Translations under genes and position numbers: made by a program
The notes under the pieces: model-generated
What the model saw: the letters and a program-made list of their open reading frames with translations, nothing else
The model's database searches: none
What the model was told of the DNA's origin: nothing
Source of the DNA: Albibacillus kandeliae
Lineage (GTDB): Bacteria; Pseudomonadota; Alphaproteobacteria; Rhodobacterales; Rhodobacteraceae
Reading direction: 5' to 3'
Assembly (NCBI RefSeq): GCF_003116585.1
Contig: NZ_QEHM01000007.1
Span: 62,001 to 126,000, forward strand
Length of the DNA stretch: 64,000 bases
Shown here: positions 1 to 8,399 of the stretch, piece after piece
How the letters are laid out: the number at the start of each line of letters is the position of its first letter
Numbering within the stretch: position 1 is the stretch's first letter

Positions 1-174
1 CGCGCCCTTGCTGAAATGGCGGGACAGCAGGCAGCGCGCCCGCGTCTCCTCGATGGCAAAGACCATGATCTGCTCGACCGCCAGCGTCTCGACGAAATCC
101 GCAAACGCCGGGGCAAACCCGTCCGACCCGATCCGGGCAAGACACAGCTCGACATGTTCCGCGAAGGTCGTCAT
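1..174 (-). CDS. LuxR-type regulator, N-terminal fragment (cut by window edge)
   Basis: Only the first 58 codons lie in the window; the gene runs off its left edge. The start at 174 is preceded by AGGGGA about five bases upstream. The N-terminus (MTTFAEHVELCLARIG, then VEQIMVFAIEE) resembles the first domain of LuxR-type helix-turn-helix regulators common in Rhodobacterales, where a helix is followed by a segment of the type FDQIVVFAY. The DNA-binding part is outside the window, so the family call rests on this short stretch. The gene is divergent from the FAD monooxygenase at 264, with 89 bases between the starts, so it may control that enzyme. This role is inferred from position only. Confidence 0.5.
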   Translation of the reverse strand, partial: MTTFAEHVELCLARIGSDGFAPAFADFVETLAVEQIMVFAIEETRARCLLSRHFSKGA

Positions 175-263
175 GCCTTCCCCTAGCATGTCCCCCCCGA
201 AAGAGGACAGACCCCACCCGGCGTCGCGGCTAGAACCACGCCCGAGACCAGGAGGACGCGCAG

Positions 264-1871
264 ATGAGACCTGCAGGACGTGGCGAGACCGACTCGCTCT
301 ATTTCGACTACCCCCACTTCCCGCCGCCCTCGGCGCGCGAGGGGCTCTCGGCCCCCTGCCCCGTCGCCATCGTCGGGACCGGTCCTGTCGGCATGACCGC
401 GGCCCTCGCGCTCGCCCGCGAGGGGGTGGCCTCGGTTCTGCTCGACGCGAAATCCACCTTCAACGACGGCAGCCGCGCCATCTGCGTCTCGCGCTCCAGC
501 TTCCGTATCCTCGAACGCATCGGCGCGCTGGGGCCCTTCCTCGACAAGGCCCTGCCATGGACCACCGGGCGCAGCTTCTATCGCGGCCAGCAGATCCTCG
601 AGTTCGACATGCCGGACGGGCCGGGAGAGAAGTTCCGCCCGATGTACAACATCCAGCAGCAGTTCATCGAACAGTACCTCTGGGATGCAGTCACGCGCGA
701 ACCGCTGATCGACGCCCGCTGGCAGAGCCGCGTCACCGGTGCCACCGACACGCCCTCCGGCGTCACGCTTCAGGTGAGCGATCCGAAGGGGAGCTATGAT
801 CTGCCTGCCGCCTGGGTCCTTGCTGCCGACGGCGCCCGCAGCACCCTCCGGGGCCTGCGCGGGCTGCGCCTTAGGGGCGAGAACTACGAAGGCCGCTACG
901 TCATCGCCGATGTCCGGATGCGTCACGACTACCCCACCATCCGCCGCGCGCTCTTCGACCCCGACTGCCGCCGCGGCGGCACGGTCCTCGTCCACCGCCA
1001 GCCCGACGACATCTGGCGGATCGACTACCAGCTCCGCGATGGCGAGGACGAGTCGGAAGCGATCCGCGAAGACACCGTGCGGGCCTCGGTCGCCGCCGTC
1101 CTTGGTGAGATCGGGCACAGCGGCGACTGGGAACTGGAGTGGTGGAGCATCTACTCCGCCAACACGCTCGCCCTCGACGACTACCGCGACGGCCGCATCT
1201 TCTTCATCGGCGACAGCGCCCACATCGTCCCGATCTTCGGTGTGCGCGGGCTGAACAACGGGCTGGCCGACGCCGACAACATCGGCTGGAAACTCGGCTG
1301 GGTCCTGCGGGGAGATGCACCCGAGACCCTGCTCGACAGCTACACCCCCGAACGGCGCGGCGCGACCCTCGATGTCTTTGCAAACGCGTCGAAATCCGCC
1401 CGCTTCATGACCCCGCCGAGCCCTGGCTGGCAGCTGATGCGCGACGCGGCTTTGAACCTGGCCCTGACCCATCCCTTCGCGGGCGAACTCGCCAACCCGC
1501 GCCAGATGGCTGCCTATACCTACGCCGACAGCCCGGCGATCCAGCCCGACAGCCCCGGGTTCGAGGGCGGCCCGGTTCCCGGTGCCTTCCTGCCCGAGGC
1601 CCGGGTGGGCGACGGCTTCCTCTCCGACCTCGCCGGCCCCGGGTTCACCCTGCTGCTGTTCGACGAGACCGCCACCGAGGCCTATGCCGACCTCGGCCTG
1701 ACCGTCGCAACGGTCCCCGCCGCGTCCGAGGCCGCGCGCCTTCTCGCCGCCGACCGCTCCAGCGCCTACCTCCTGCGCCCCGACACCCATATCGCCGCGC
1801 GCTGGCGCCACCCCACCCCGGCGCTCGTCCGCGATGCACTGCGCCTTGCCCTCACCGGAGAGCCCGCATGA
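264..1871 (+). CDS. FAD-dependent aromatic-ring monooxygenase, MhpA/PHBH class
   Basis: This is a 535-residue class A flavoprotein monooxygenase, predicted to hydroxylate an aromatic ring using NAD(P)H and O2 in the cytoplasm. The Rossmann GxGxxG is seen near residue 38 (VAIVGTGPVGM). The second FAD motif reads FIGDSAHIVPIFGVRGLNNG; most relatives have GDAAH followed by PPxGGQGxN, so the flavin-edge loop differs from the usual. The length fits the MhpA-like subgroup with a C-terminal thioredoxin-like domain. The start is set by AGGAGG eight bases upstream. Its stop overlaps the start of the DUF2783 gene by four bases, so the two are translationally coupled. Its substrate cannot be read from the sequence. 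Confidence 0.85.
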   Translation: MRPAGRGETDSLYFDYPHFPPPSAREGLSAPCPVAIVGTGPVGMTAALALAREGVASVLLDAKSTFNDGSRAICVSRSSFRILERIGALGPFLDKALPWTTGRSFYRGQQILEFDMPDGPGEKFRPMYNIQQQFIEQYLWDAVTREPLIDARWQSRVTGATDTPSGVTLQVSDPKGSYDLPAAWVLAADGARSTLRGLRGLRLRGENYEGRYVIADVRMRHDYPTIRRALFDPDCRRGGTVLVHRQPDDIWRIDYQLRDGEDESEAIREDTVRASVAAVLGEIGHSGDWELEWWSIYSANTLALDDYRDGRIFFIGDSAHIVPIFGVRGLNNGLADADNIGWKLGWVLRGDAPETLLDSYTPERRGATLDVFANASKSARFMTPPSPGWQLMRDAALNLALTHPFAGELANPRQMAAYTYADSPAIQPDSPGFEGGPVPGAFLPEARVGDGFLSDLAGPGFTLLLFDETATEAYADLGLTVATVPAASEAARLLAADRSSAYLLRPDTHIAARWRHPTPALVRDALRLALTGEPA

Positions 1872-2047
1872 CCCCGACCGACGTGGAAACCGTCTACGAA
1901 GCCCTCGCCCGCCAGATCGACGCCACCCCACCGAACCGGCGCGAGTTGTTCCTCGCCAAACTGGCCCTGCTGCTGGCCCACGAACTGGGCGACGCGACGC
2001 GCGTCACACACCTCGTCGCCGAGGCCGCCCAATCCCTCGACGCCTGA
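1868..2047 (+). CDS. Small DUF2783-like protein
   Basis: This encodes a 59-residue, mainly helical protein whose ATG overlaps the stop of the preceding monooxygenase (ATGA). Sequence features such as FLAKLALLLAHELGD match the small DUF2783 proteins that repeatedly accompany flavin monooxygenases of this class. The function of the family is not established; a role in stability or regulation of the partner enzyme is inference from the conserved pairing. No signal peptide or membrane segment is visible. Confidence 0.7.
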   Translation: MTPTDVETVYEALARQIDATPPNRRELFLAKLALLLAHELGDATRVTHLVAEAAQSLDA

Positions 2048-2095
2048 CGCGGCGCGATTGCGCGCCGCCATTGCCTCGGGTTAGGGTCTGTTCTG

Positions 2096-2908
2096 ATGCA
2101 GGACCGATCCCGCCCCGTACCCCCTTCCCCGAAGGTGCTCTCCGACAACACGCGGCGGGCCTACAGTGCCGATTGGACCGGGTTCACCCGCTGGTGCCGC
2201 CTGAATGGCGCCACCCCCCTGCCCCCCTCGCCCGAGGCGATCAGTCTCTACCTTGGCCATTTGGCCGGATCGCAGGGCGACGGTCGGCCGCTCTCACTGG
2301 CCAGCATCGAACGGCGGCTTTCCGGTCTGGTCTGGAACTACGCACAGCGCGGCTTTGTCCTCGACAGGCAGGCACCGCTCATTGCCGCTGAACTGACCAC
2401 GATCCGCGAACGCATGACCCGGCCACCCGCGCGCAAGGATACCATCGGCACGGAAGAGATGCGCGCGATGGCCGCCACCCTCCCGCACGACCTGCGCGGC
2501 CTGCGCGACCGCGCGATCCTGCTGATAGGACATGCCGCAGCCCTACGCCGGAGCGAGATCGTCAGTCTTGACCTCGACGGACCAGACAGGATCACCCCGG
2601 CCGGGGCACAGCTTCGCCTCGGTGACCGCCCCCTCGAAATCCCCCGCGCCACGTCCGAACGCAGCTGTCCCGTAGCCGCCCTCGAAAGCTGGCTGCGGTT
2701 CGCCGGGATCACCTCCGGGCCGATCTTCGTCCGCATCTCGCGCGACGGAAAACGCGCCCTCGCCGCGCGGCTGAGCGACAAGCACGTCGCGCGACTGGTC
2801 AAGCGAACGGCGCTGGAAGCCGGTTTACGCCCCGACCTGCCGGAACGCGAGAGAACTAGACTCTACGCAGGGGAATCTCTGCGCGGCGGCCCATCGCTTC
2901 AGGACTGA
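2096..2908 (+). pseudogene. Tyrosine recombinase/integrase, C-terminally truncated
   Basis: The 270-residue product has a SAM-like core-binding domain (about residues 15-105) and the first part of the catalytic domain, including the arginine box ALRRSEIVSL (catalytic Arg about 151). Related plasmid integrases then continue with AGHSLRAG, a second His/Trp and the nucleophilic Tyr. Here the text reads AGESLRGG and stops seven residues later, so the His of HxxR is Glu and the remaining catalytic residues, including the Tyr, are absent. It lacks about 50-60 residues compared with the family. The 3' end overlaps the stop of the convergent rep gene by ten bases, as if rep sequence had been joined to a broken integrase. 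It should not be catalytically active. Confidence 0.8.
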
Positions 2909-4083
2909 ACCGCCTCGTCGAACAGCCCCGGTTCCATCTCTTCCCAGAAGGCATCGATGCGGCGGGCGTTCAGCGGCGACATCCACCCGTGCTTCTCGAA
3001 ATCCTGCCGCGACGCCTCGTCCGGCAATTGCCCCAGGAACATGCGCTTGTCGGCGTCCCGCTGCGTCGGCGTGCGGCGCTTGACCATGTCGAGGACCCGC
3101 TTCAGCCGCTCGGTGTTCGCGCTCGGTGCCGCGGGCGCCGCCTCGGCACTCTCTTCGGTGAAATCGCCCTCCAGGGCGGCACTCAGATACCCGACCTTGC
3201 TGCGCACGTTCTTGCGGGTTTCGACATAGTCGAGCTTGGCCGCCACCTGGGTCTCGCCATGCACCGAGAGCCACTGCCGCGCCAGCCGGTCGCTGACCCC
3301 ATGCTCGCGCAGCCGCGAATAGACCGCGCCGTGCCGCATCCCCTCGCCGTCGTCGATGTCGAGGATCGCCAGCTGCGGGTTCTCCTTGATCCGAAACCGG
3401 ATCTCGGTGACCACCCTGCCCTGCTTGCGGGTTTCGGGCGTCACGATGATGTTGCTGGTCTTGTTGACCTCGGCCACCGCCGGTTTGATGACCTTCGCGT
3501 TCAGGTGCTTGAAAGTCTCGTAATAACTCGACCCGTCCAGCCCCATCAGCCGCCGGAACAGGTCCAGCGGCCACCACCCGGTCGATCCGGTCCGGACGAA
3601 ACGATAGCAGTTTTCGTAGAGCGCCAGCGCATGGCCCGAGGTGAACCGCCGCTGGATATTCAGGTTGATCAACGCAAAGACCTTGGGGTCGTGCAGCTTC
3701 TCCGCCAGCGCGGGCGAATAGGCATACTCGCAAATCCCGCCCTTCAGCTTGGCATAGCTCAGCAGCGAGGACACCCCCCATTCCTGCTGGCCCTTCTCGT
3801 CCAGCATATCCCACTCGGCAACAGTCTCTGCGAGGCCCTTTAGAGACTGTTTGAGCGTTTCCATATCGTTGGAATTGTAACCGATCATCAGGCACAGCGT
3901 GCGCGCGTCGATCTGGTGTTTCTGCCGACTGACCAGGGTGTCGTAGGCGTTCAGCAACAGGACGTTTGACAGTTTTCGCTGTAATAGAGTCAGCTTGCCC
4001 GAAACGTGGATTGCTGCCACGTGTTTCTTGACCGCCCCCCGACGCAATGCGCCCGGAAGCTGATCGCGTGGAATCTCGTCCAT
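2899..4083 (-). CDS. Plasmid replication initiator, Rep_3 family
   Basis: The 394-residue protein is predicted to bind the origin repeats and start replication of this replicon. The region KLTLLQRKLSNVLLLNAYD and the later winged-helix-like segments match Rep_3 (pfam01051) initiators such as those of RepB-type Roseobacter plasmids; this is by eye. The C-terminal third (from about residue 300) is Ala/Glu-rich and then helical. I chose the ATG at 4083 (MDEIPRDQ) because the in-frame ATG at 4134 has no ribosome site and the extra codons would cover a perfect DnaA box. It is divergent from parA across a 530-base origin-like gap and convergent with the broken integrase. Autoregulation through the adjacent repeats is likely but inferred. 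Confidence 0.85.
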   Translation of the reverse strand: MDEIPRDQLPGALRRGAVKKHVAAIHVSGKLTLLQRKLSNVLLLNAYDTLVSRQKHQIDARTLCLMIGYNSNDMETLKQSLKGLAETVAEWDMLDEKGQQEWGVSSLLSYAKLKGGICEYAYSPALAEKLHDPKVFALINLNIQRRFTSGHALALYENCYRFVRTGSTGWWPLDLFRRLMGLDGSSYYETFKHLNAKVIKPAVAEVNKTSNIIVTPETRKQGRVVTEIRFRIKENPQLAILDIDDGEGMRHGAVYSRLREHGVSDRLARQWLSVHGETQVAAKLDYVETRKNVRSKVGYLSAALEGDFTEESAEAAPAAPSANTERLKRVLDMVKRRTPTQRDADKRMFLGQLPDEASRQDFEKHGWMSPLNARRIDAFWEEMEPGLFDEAVQS

Positions 4084-4102
4084 CGCCCTGCCCTTCTTAT
4101 CA

Positions 4103-4111
4103 TTATCCACA
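4103..4111 (+). promoter_or_regulatory. DnaA box (perfect consensus)
   Basis: TTATCCACA is an exact match to the DnaA box consensus. It lies 20 bases upstream of the rep start and beside the iteron-like repeats, as in many theta-type plasmid origins where host DnaA helps the plasmid initiator to open the DNA. Confidence 0.75.
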
Positions 4112-4124
4112 GTATGAAGGATCA

Positions 4125-4405
4125 GGTACCTCATGGCAACAACGGATAGGGTTCCTTCCCGGCTACCAGATGCGATCCCGTAAACAGGTACCCTTTGTCT
4201 GATGCGCCTGCCGGGTACGGGCCTTTGGGTACCCTTTTACAGGATCGGTCAGCGGTCAGGCAGGCGCGATAGCCCTTAAAACAGGCTCTAAACGGCCAAA
4301 CCTGCAGCCGGAGCCCCTTCCCCCCGCGAATCGGCACCTCGGGTCCCGGGAATGGGTCCTGTTCGTCCTGTATCCGGGTCCCTCGAGACCTGTATCCGGG
4401 TACCC
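4125..4405. repeat. Iteron-like repeats centred on GGTACC
   Basis: A 17-base element recurs: CCCGTAAACAGGTACCC at 4177-4193, CCTGTAAAAGGGTACCC on the minus strand at 4227-4243, CCTGTATCCGGGTCCC (one base short) at 4367-4382, and CCTGTATCCGGGTACCC at 4389-4405. The last two are in direct orientation 22 bases apart, two helical turns. GGTACC also occurs at 4125-4130. GGTACC appears four times in under 300 bases. The arrangement and position between rep and parA fit initiator-binding iterons. Degenerate copies such as CCTGCCGGGTACGG near 4208 may be further sites. Confidence 0.7.
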
Positions 4406-4613
4406 GTGCGCCACTAAGACATTGATGATACGTATTAATCTGAACGCAAAGATCTTAAAGTACTCAAAGATCCTACAAGCTTGTAGCTGTCTTTCTTGAT
4501 CCGAAATCCGGATTTTGCGTGTGTTTTCCACCTTCGCGATTCACTTGCCGCATCTCATGTGCGATAGTTTTGGGAAAACAACCAAATCACTAGAACATCA
4601 CAGAGGCTTCGAG
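4406..4613 (+). other. AT-rich origin segment and par operon leader
   Basis: This non-coding stretch separates the iterons from parA. The part 4415-4500 is clearly AT-richer than its surroundings and could be the unwinding element. It holds a direct repeat CAAAGATC at 4447-4454 and 4465-4472 (18 bases apart), a perfect 14-base palindrome CTACAAGCTTGTAG at 4473-4486, and an inverted pair TGTTTTCC at 4522-4529 and GGAAAACA at 4573-4580. The palindrome and the inverted pair are candidate operators for parA autoregulation. An in-frame ATG at 4515 exists, but the first 33 codons it adds look non-coding. Confidence 0.5.
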
Positions 4614-6035
4614 ATGTCCGCAGGCAAAGACCCCCTTCCCCCGTATTTCAACATCGACCCGGAGGCGGCGGCGCGGCGTCTCTCCGAACCTATCGATACT
4701 GCGCGATTCGCTAAAGCCGCCGCCTTCGCGGCCCGGGGTCGCGAGGACCTCGCCAAACGCGGCTATGCGCCCGACGGCCGCAAGCGGCTGCGCCGCTTCT
4801 CGACGTGGGAAGTCTGTCGCTACCTGATCCCCGTCGCGACGGGCCACTTCCGCCGCGTGCTGCGGAACAATCCCGATCTGCCGCAGGGCACCGGCGAGGG
4901 CAACTCCAAGTGGTTCACCCTCGATGAGGTGCTGCGCCTGCGCGATCACTTCGCGACGGAGGGCGCGGCCCGACGCGAGTACCGTCCTTGGCGGCCGGAG
5001 GGTCTGCCGGCCAAGACCATCGCCGTGGCGAACTTCAAAGGCGGCGTCGGCAAGACCTCGACCGCCGCGCATCTCGCCATGTCGGCGGCGCTCGACGGCT
5101 ACAAGGTGCTGGTCATCGACCTCGACTCGCAGGGCTCCATGACGTCGATCATGGGGGGCCAGGTGCCGGACGAATGGTCCACCGCCTTCCCGCTTCTGGC
5201 CAAGGACTATGCCCTCGCCCTGCAGGACGAGAACAAGGTGCGCGATGCGGCGGGTCAGACGCCCCTGCCCTTCGACGAGACCCTGACCGAGGCGCTGCGC
5301 ACCTCGGCGCGCGACATCATCCAGCCGACGCACTGGCCCAACATCGACCTGCTCGGCGCCCAGCTCAATCTCTACTGGGCCGAGTTTCAGGTTCCGGTCT
5401 GGCGCATGGGCCTGCGCAGCTGGCCGTTGTGGGATGCGCTGTCGAACGCGCTGGTCAACGAACGCATCGTTGACGATTACGACATCATCCTGATCGATAC
5501 TCCCCCGGCGCTTGGCTACCTGACCATCAACGCTCTGGCGGCAGCGGATATCCTGCTGGTGCCGCTCGGTGCGTCCTTCCTCGAGTTCGATTCCACGGGG
5601 CGGTTCTTCGACATGCTCTACTCCACCTTCGCCAGTGTCGAAGAAGGCGAGAACGCGGCGCGTCGGCGGGATGGCTTGCCCGAGATGCGGTTCGAATGGG
5701 ACGCGGTGCGCGCGCTGGTCACCCGGTTCGACGCGGCGCAGCAGACCGACCTCGCCAACGTGATCCAAGCGTATTTCGGCGACTTCATGACGACTTACCG
5801 GCAGGAGGTGACGGCGATGGTCGGTCAGGCCGGCGAACAGGTGAACGGCATCTACGAGGCGGACTACCGCGAGTTCAACCGCGACACCTACGTGCGCGGG
5901 CGCGAGACCTTCGACCGCACCTGGGCCGAGGTCAAGGAACTGGTCCTCGGCACCTGGTGGCGCGACCAGCAGATGGAGCAGGCGGAACGGCAGGCCGGAG
6001 ACGGCGTCGATGTGAAGGAGCAGGCGGATGGTTAA
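4614..6035 (+). CDS. parA: Plasmid partition ATPase ParA (RepA-like, type Ia)
   Basis: The 473-residue protein has an N-terminal DNA-binding region (about residues 55-120, with STWEVCRYLIPVATGHFRRV) followed by a ParA ATPase domain. The deviant Walker A motif KGGVGKT is at residues 142-148, Walker B-type DLDSQG follows, and IDTPPALGY is the later switch motif. The length and N-terminal helix-turn-helix fit type Ia ParA/RepA proteins, which move plasmid copies apart and repress their own promoter. The start at 4614 (MSAGKDPLPP) has AGAGG eight bases upstream. It overlaps parB by eight bases, so the two genes form an operon. Confidence 0.93.
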   Translation: MSAGKDPLPPYFNIDPEAAARRLSEPIDTARFAKAAAFAARGREDLAKRGYAPDGRKRLRRFSTWEVCRYLIPVATGHFRRVLRNNPDLPQGTGEGNSKWFTLDEVLRLRDHFATEGAARREYRPWRPEGLPAKTIAVANFKGGVGKTSTAAHLAMSAALDGYKVLVIDLDSQGSMTSIMGGQVPDEWSTAFPLLAKDYALALQDENKVRDAAGQTPLPFDETLTEALRTSARDIIQPTHWPNIDLLGAQLNLYWAEFQVPVWRMGLRSWPLWDALSNALVNERIVDDYDIILIDTPPALGYLTINALAAADILLVPLGASFLEFDSTGRFFDMLYSTFASVEEGENAARRRDGLPEMRFEWDAVRALVTRFDAAQQTDLANVIQAYFGDFMTTYRQEVTAMVGQAGEQVNGIYEADYREFNRDTYVRGRETFDRTWAEVKELVLGTWWRDQQMEQAERQAGDGVDVKEQADG

Positions 6036-7137
6036 GCGCAGACGACTGGAAGCGCCGAGCACGGCAGATCTCGACCGCATCGAGGAGGAGTTTCGCAGCG
6101 AAACCTCCGACCGTCCGAACCTCTCGCGCGGGGTCGCACCCATCGCGCAGGTTGCCGCAGACACGGCCGCGCTGACCCAGGCCGAGAGCTCGGAGGTGCG
6201 CGCGGCCCGTGCCAAGACCGAGGCCGACGCGCAGCGCTTGCATCAGGCCGAGGCAGCGGGGTTGCTGATCTCCGAACTCCCGATCGACGAGATCGAGGAA
6301 GGCGCTATGATCCGCGACCGGATGGTCCTGCTGGAGTCCGACATGCTCGAACTTCGACTCTCGATCGCTGCGAACGGGCTGCGCCTGCCCATCGAGGTCT
6401 TCGAACTCGAGACGCCCAGCCACGGCAAACGCTACGGTCTGCTCTCTGGCTACCGGCGGCTGCTGGCATTCCGCGGTTTGCTCGAACTGACCGAGGCGGC
6501 CAAGTACCAGCGCATCCGCGCCATCGTCCGGCCCCGGTCCGAGGCCGATGCAGCCTTTGCCGCGATGGTCGAGGAGAACGAGGTCCGCGCCGAACTCAGC
6601 CATTTTGAGCGGGGCCGCATCGCGGTGATCGCCGCACAGCAGGGGGCCTTTGCCAATACCGAGGAAGCGGTGAACCGGCTCTATGCGACCGGCTCCAAGG
6701 CCAAGCGGTCCAAGGTGCGGTCCTTTGCGCTGATCTTCGAGGAACTGGGCGACATGCTGGAGTTTCCCGAAGACCTGACCGAGAAGCGCGGGCTGCGGGT
6801 CTCTGCCGCGCTGCGGCTCGGGGCCGAGGCGCAATTGCGCGAGGCGCTGTCGGGGCGTCCGGCCAAGGACTCGGACGAGGAATGGGCCGCTCTCGAGCCA
6901 ATCATCGTCGGCTTTGAATCCGGCCCGCGAGACGCCTCGCGCGGGGGGCGCCCCAAGAGCAAGCCCAAGGAACTGGGCTGGACCAATGCCAAGACGCTTC
7001 AACTTTCCAGCGGCATCACCATCCGCTGGGCGCAGGACAGCAGGGGCCACATCCTACGGTTCGAGGGCAGGGGCATCGACAGCGAGATCATGAAGAGCCT
7101 GATGACCGAGATTCGCAACCTTCTCGAAAAGCCCTGA
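6028..7137 (+). CDS. parB: Plasmid partition protein ParB (RepB-like)
   Basis: The 369-residue centromere-binding protein starts inside the 3' end of parA. It begins with a basic KRRRLEAP peptide of the kind that contacts ParA in RepB proteins. The ParB N-terminal domain (about residues 85-190) holds GLLSGYRRLLA and VEENEVRAELSHFERGRI, the two ParB boxes, followed by a helix-turn-helix region. The linker from about 290 is rich in Arg/Lys/Gly (RGGRPKSKPK), and the last 60 residues should dimerise. A parS-like palindrome lies inside its own 5' coding region (6090-6104) and another just after its stop. Confidence 0.92.
   Translation: MVKRRRLEAPSTADLDRIEEEFRSETSDRPNLSRGVAPIAQVAADTAALTQAESSEVRAARAKTEADAQRLHQAEAAGLLISELPIDEIEEGAMIRDRMVLLESDMLELRLSIAANGLRLPIEVFELETPSHGKRYGLLSGYRRLLAFRGLLELTEAAKYQRIRAIVRPRSEADAAFAAMVEENEVRAELSHFERGRIAVIAAQQGAFANTEEAVNRLYATGSKAKRSKVRSFALIFEELGDMLEFPEDLTEKRGLRVSAALRLGAEAQLREALSGRPAKDSDEEWAALEPIIVGFESGPRDASRGGRPKSKPKELGWTNAKTLQLSSGITIRWAQDSRGHILRFEGRGIDSEIMKSLMTEIRNLLEKP
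6090..6104. other. Candidate parS site, copy 1 (inside parB)
   Basis: GTTTCGCAGCGAAAC is a 15-base palindrome with one central base. The same core, with C at the centre, occurs just after parB at 7151-7165. It resembles the chromosomal parS core GTTTCACGTGAAAC and the GTTnnCnGCnGnnAAC style of repABC centromeres. Its position next to parB supports a ParB-binding role, which remains inferred. Confidence 0.5.
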
Positions 7138-7143
7138 CTTCTG

Positions 7144-7172
7144 GGAGGAGGTTTCGCCGCGAAACCTCCTCC
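7144..7172. other. Candidate parS site, copy 2 / hairpin after parB
   Basis: Two perfect 13-base arms, GGAGGAGGTTTCG (7144-7156) and CGAAACCTCCTCC (7160-7172), are separated by three bases. The inner 15 bases, GTTTCGCCGCGAAAC, match the palindrome inside parB except at the centre. As RNA the stem could terminate the parAB transcript, but no T-run follows it. The repeat of the core in parB argues for a centromere. The rest of 7138-7321 shows no gene. Confidence 0.5.
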
Positions 7173-7321
7173 ACGCGCCCGGTGCAACGCACGGGCACCC
7201 TCCAATCCAGACCCTCCTGCTTCCCCATAACCCGCTGACAAAGGGCGGGCCAGTTGCGGTTGAAAATACCGCTTCTACGAATATCCTTTGGTAATCGTCA
7301 TTATTACGATATTTTGCAAAT

Positions 7322-8389
7322 ATGACGAGCGAACTCGCTGAACCCTCAGATCTTCCCCAGAACCCCGAAAAGCCCCATTCGGGGCCCGAACAGACACGGG
7401 ACGAAGAGCTGTGGTTCATACCCGGCCCTGTGGAGAATGAACCCGACTACCTGCCTCCGGGGCCCAAGTCCGACCCGAGCGAGACCGCCGTGGTCGAGGA
7501 CTGGCGGCAGGCCGAGGCCGGGCAGGCTGCGCTGCTGGCGCGGGTCGCGGCGCGGCTCGGAGCACTGGACGACCGGCTGGGGCGCGGCCCCGAGGGATGG
7601 CGGCATCGTCTCGCCCTGATCGAGGCTGCGGAACTGAGCTGGGTGGCGGGAGACAGGATCGGGCCGGACCGGCTGGCGCTGTGGATTGCCCTGCGACTGG
7701 CAGGGGCGCAGGAGGATGTCGAGGCTCTGTCCCGCGTGGGCTGGGCGGTGCGCCGGCTCACGGGCGGCCCCGGACCAGAGAGCAGTCTCGGCGATTTCCT
7801 CGGGCGACAGGACCCCGCGACCGATACGCCGGGGGAGGACCTGTTCTCGGATCGGGCTGCAAGCTGGCTCTACCTGATGAACGCAGGGCGCACGCTGCAT
7901 CCGATCAGCCGCGCCTGCATGGGCTTCCATTTGTGGAACATCGCCGGATTGGGCCAGCACGGCGACACGCTCGAAGCCGCGGTAACCGCGGTACGCATCG
8001 CTGCGAGCGACGGGGCAGGGGCGCTCTTTGCGCCCCTTGCGATGGGAGGAGCCTGGGCGCTGCGGGCCGATGGCACGCCTTCCGAGCGCCTGTCCCGCTG
8101 GCTGAGCGGTATGGAGAGCGCCACGCTCAGGGCGATGCGGCACCTCGACGATATCGAGGCCTGGTCGATACGGGCCGAGGCCACCATGACGGTGCTCTCG
8201 GGCCGCACGCCACCAGCTTTGCGCAAGGTGCTGGCGGATTGGCCACTGGTCTCGGCCCCGATGGCCGAGGCGCTGACGGGGGCCAGCCGGGCCGCCGTTC
8301 AGCGCAACCTCGGGTGGATGGAGAACCGTGGCCTTCTGTACGAGGTGACGGGGCAGGGACGGTTCAAGATGTGGCGGGCGCAGCTATAG
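7322..8389 (+). CDS. Plasmid-type HTH protein resembling DUF1612/RHE_PE00001 family
   Basis: The 355-residue protein lies downstream of parB in the same direction. An acidic, Pro-rich N-terminal tail (residues 1-60) leads into a helical region with ARLGALDDRLGRGPEGWRHR, and the C-terminus carries a winged-helix-like segment (ALTGASRAAVQRNL, then GLLYEVTGQGRFKMW). This layout resembles HTH proteins of unknown function found near replication and partition genes on rhizobial and rhodobacterial plasmids. A DNA-binding role is likely; the target is unknown. The start at 7322 has only a weak ribosome site and follows a short AT-rich stretch, so a later start cannot be excluded. Confidence 0.6.
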   Translation: MTSELAEPSDLPQNPEKPHSGPEQTRDEELWFIPGPVENEPDYLPPGPKSDPSETAVVEDWRQAEAGQAALLARVAARLGALDDRLGRGPEGWRHRLALIEAAELSWVAGDRIGPDRLALWIALRLAGAQEDVEALSRVGWAVRRLTGGPGPESSLGDFLGRQDPATDTPGEDLFSDRAASWLYLMNAGRTLHPISRACMGFHLWNIAGLGQHGDTLEAAVTAVRIAASDGAGALFAPLAMGGAWALRADGTPSERLSRWLSGMESATLRAMRHLDDIEAWSIRAEATMTVLSGRTPPALRKVLADWPLVSAPMAEALTGASRAAVQRNLGWMENRGLLYEVTGQGRFKMWRAQL

Positions 8390-8399
8390 GGTTTACCCC

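Noticed and set aside
183-1931. Long open frame on the minus strand opposite the FAD monooxygenase
   Set aside because: It is a GC-rich shadow of a gene with clear motifs; the product is low-complexity and has no recognisable domain or ribosome site.
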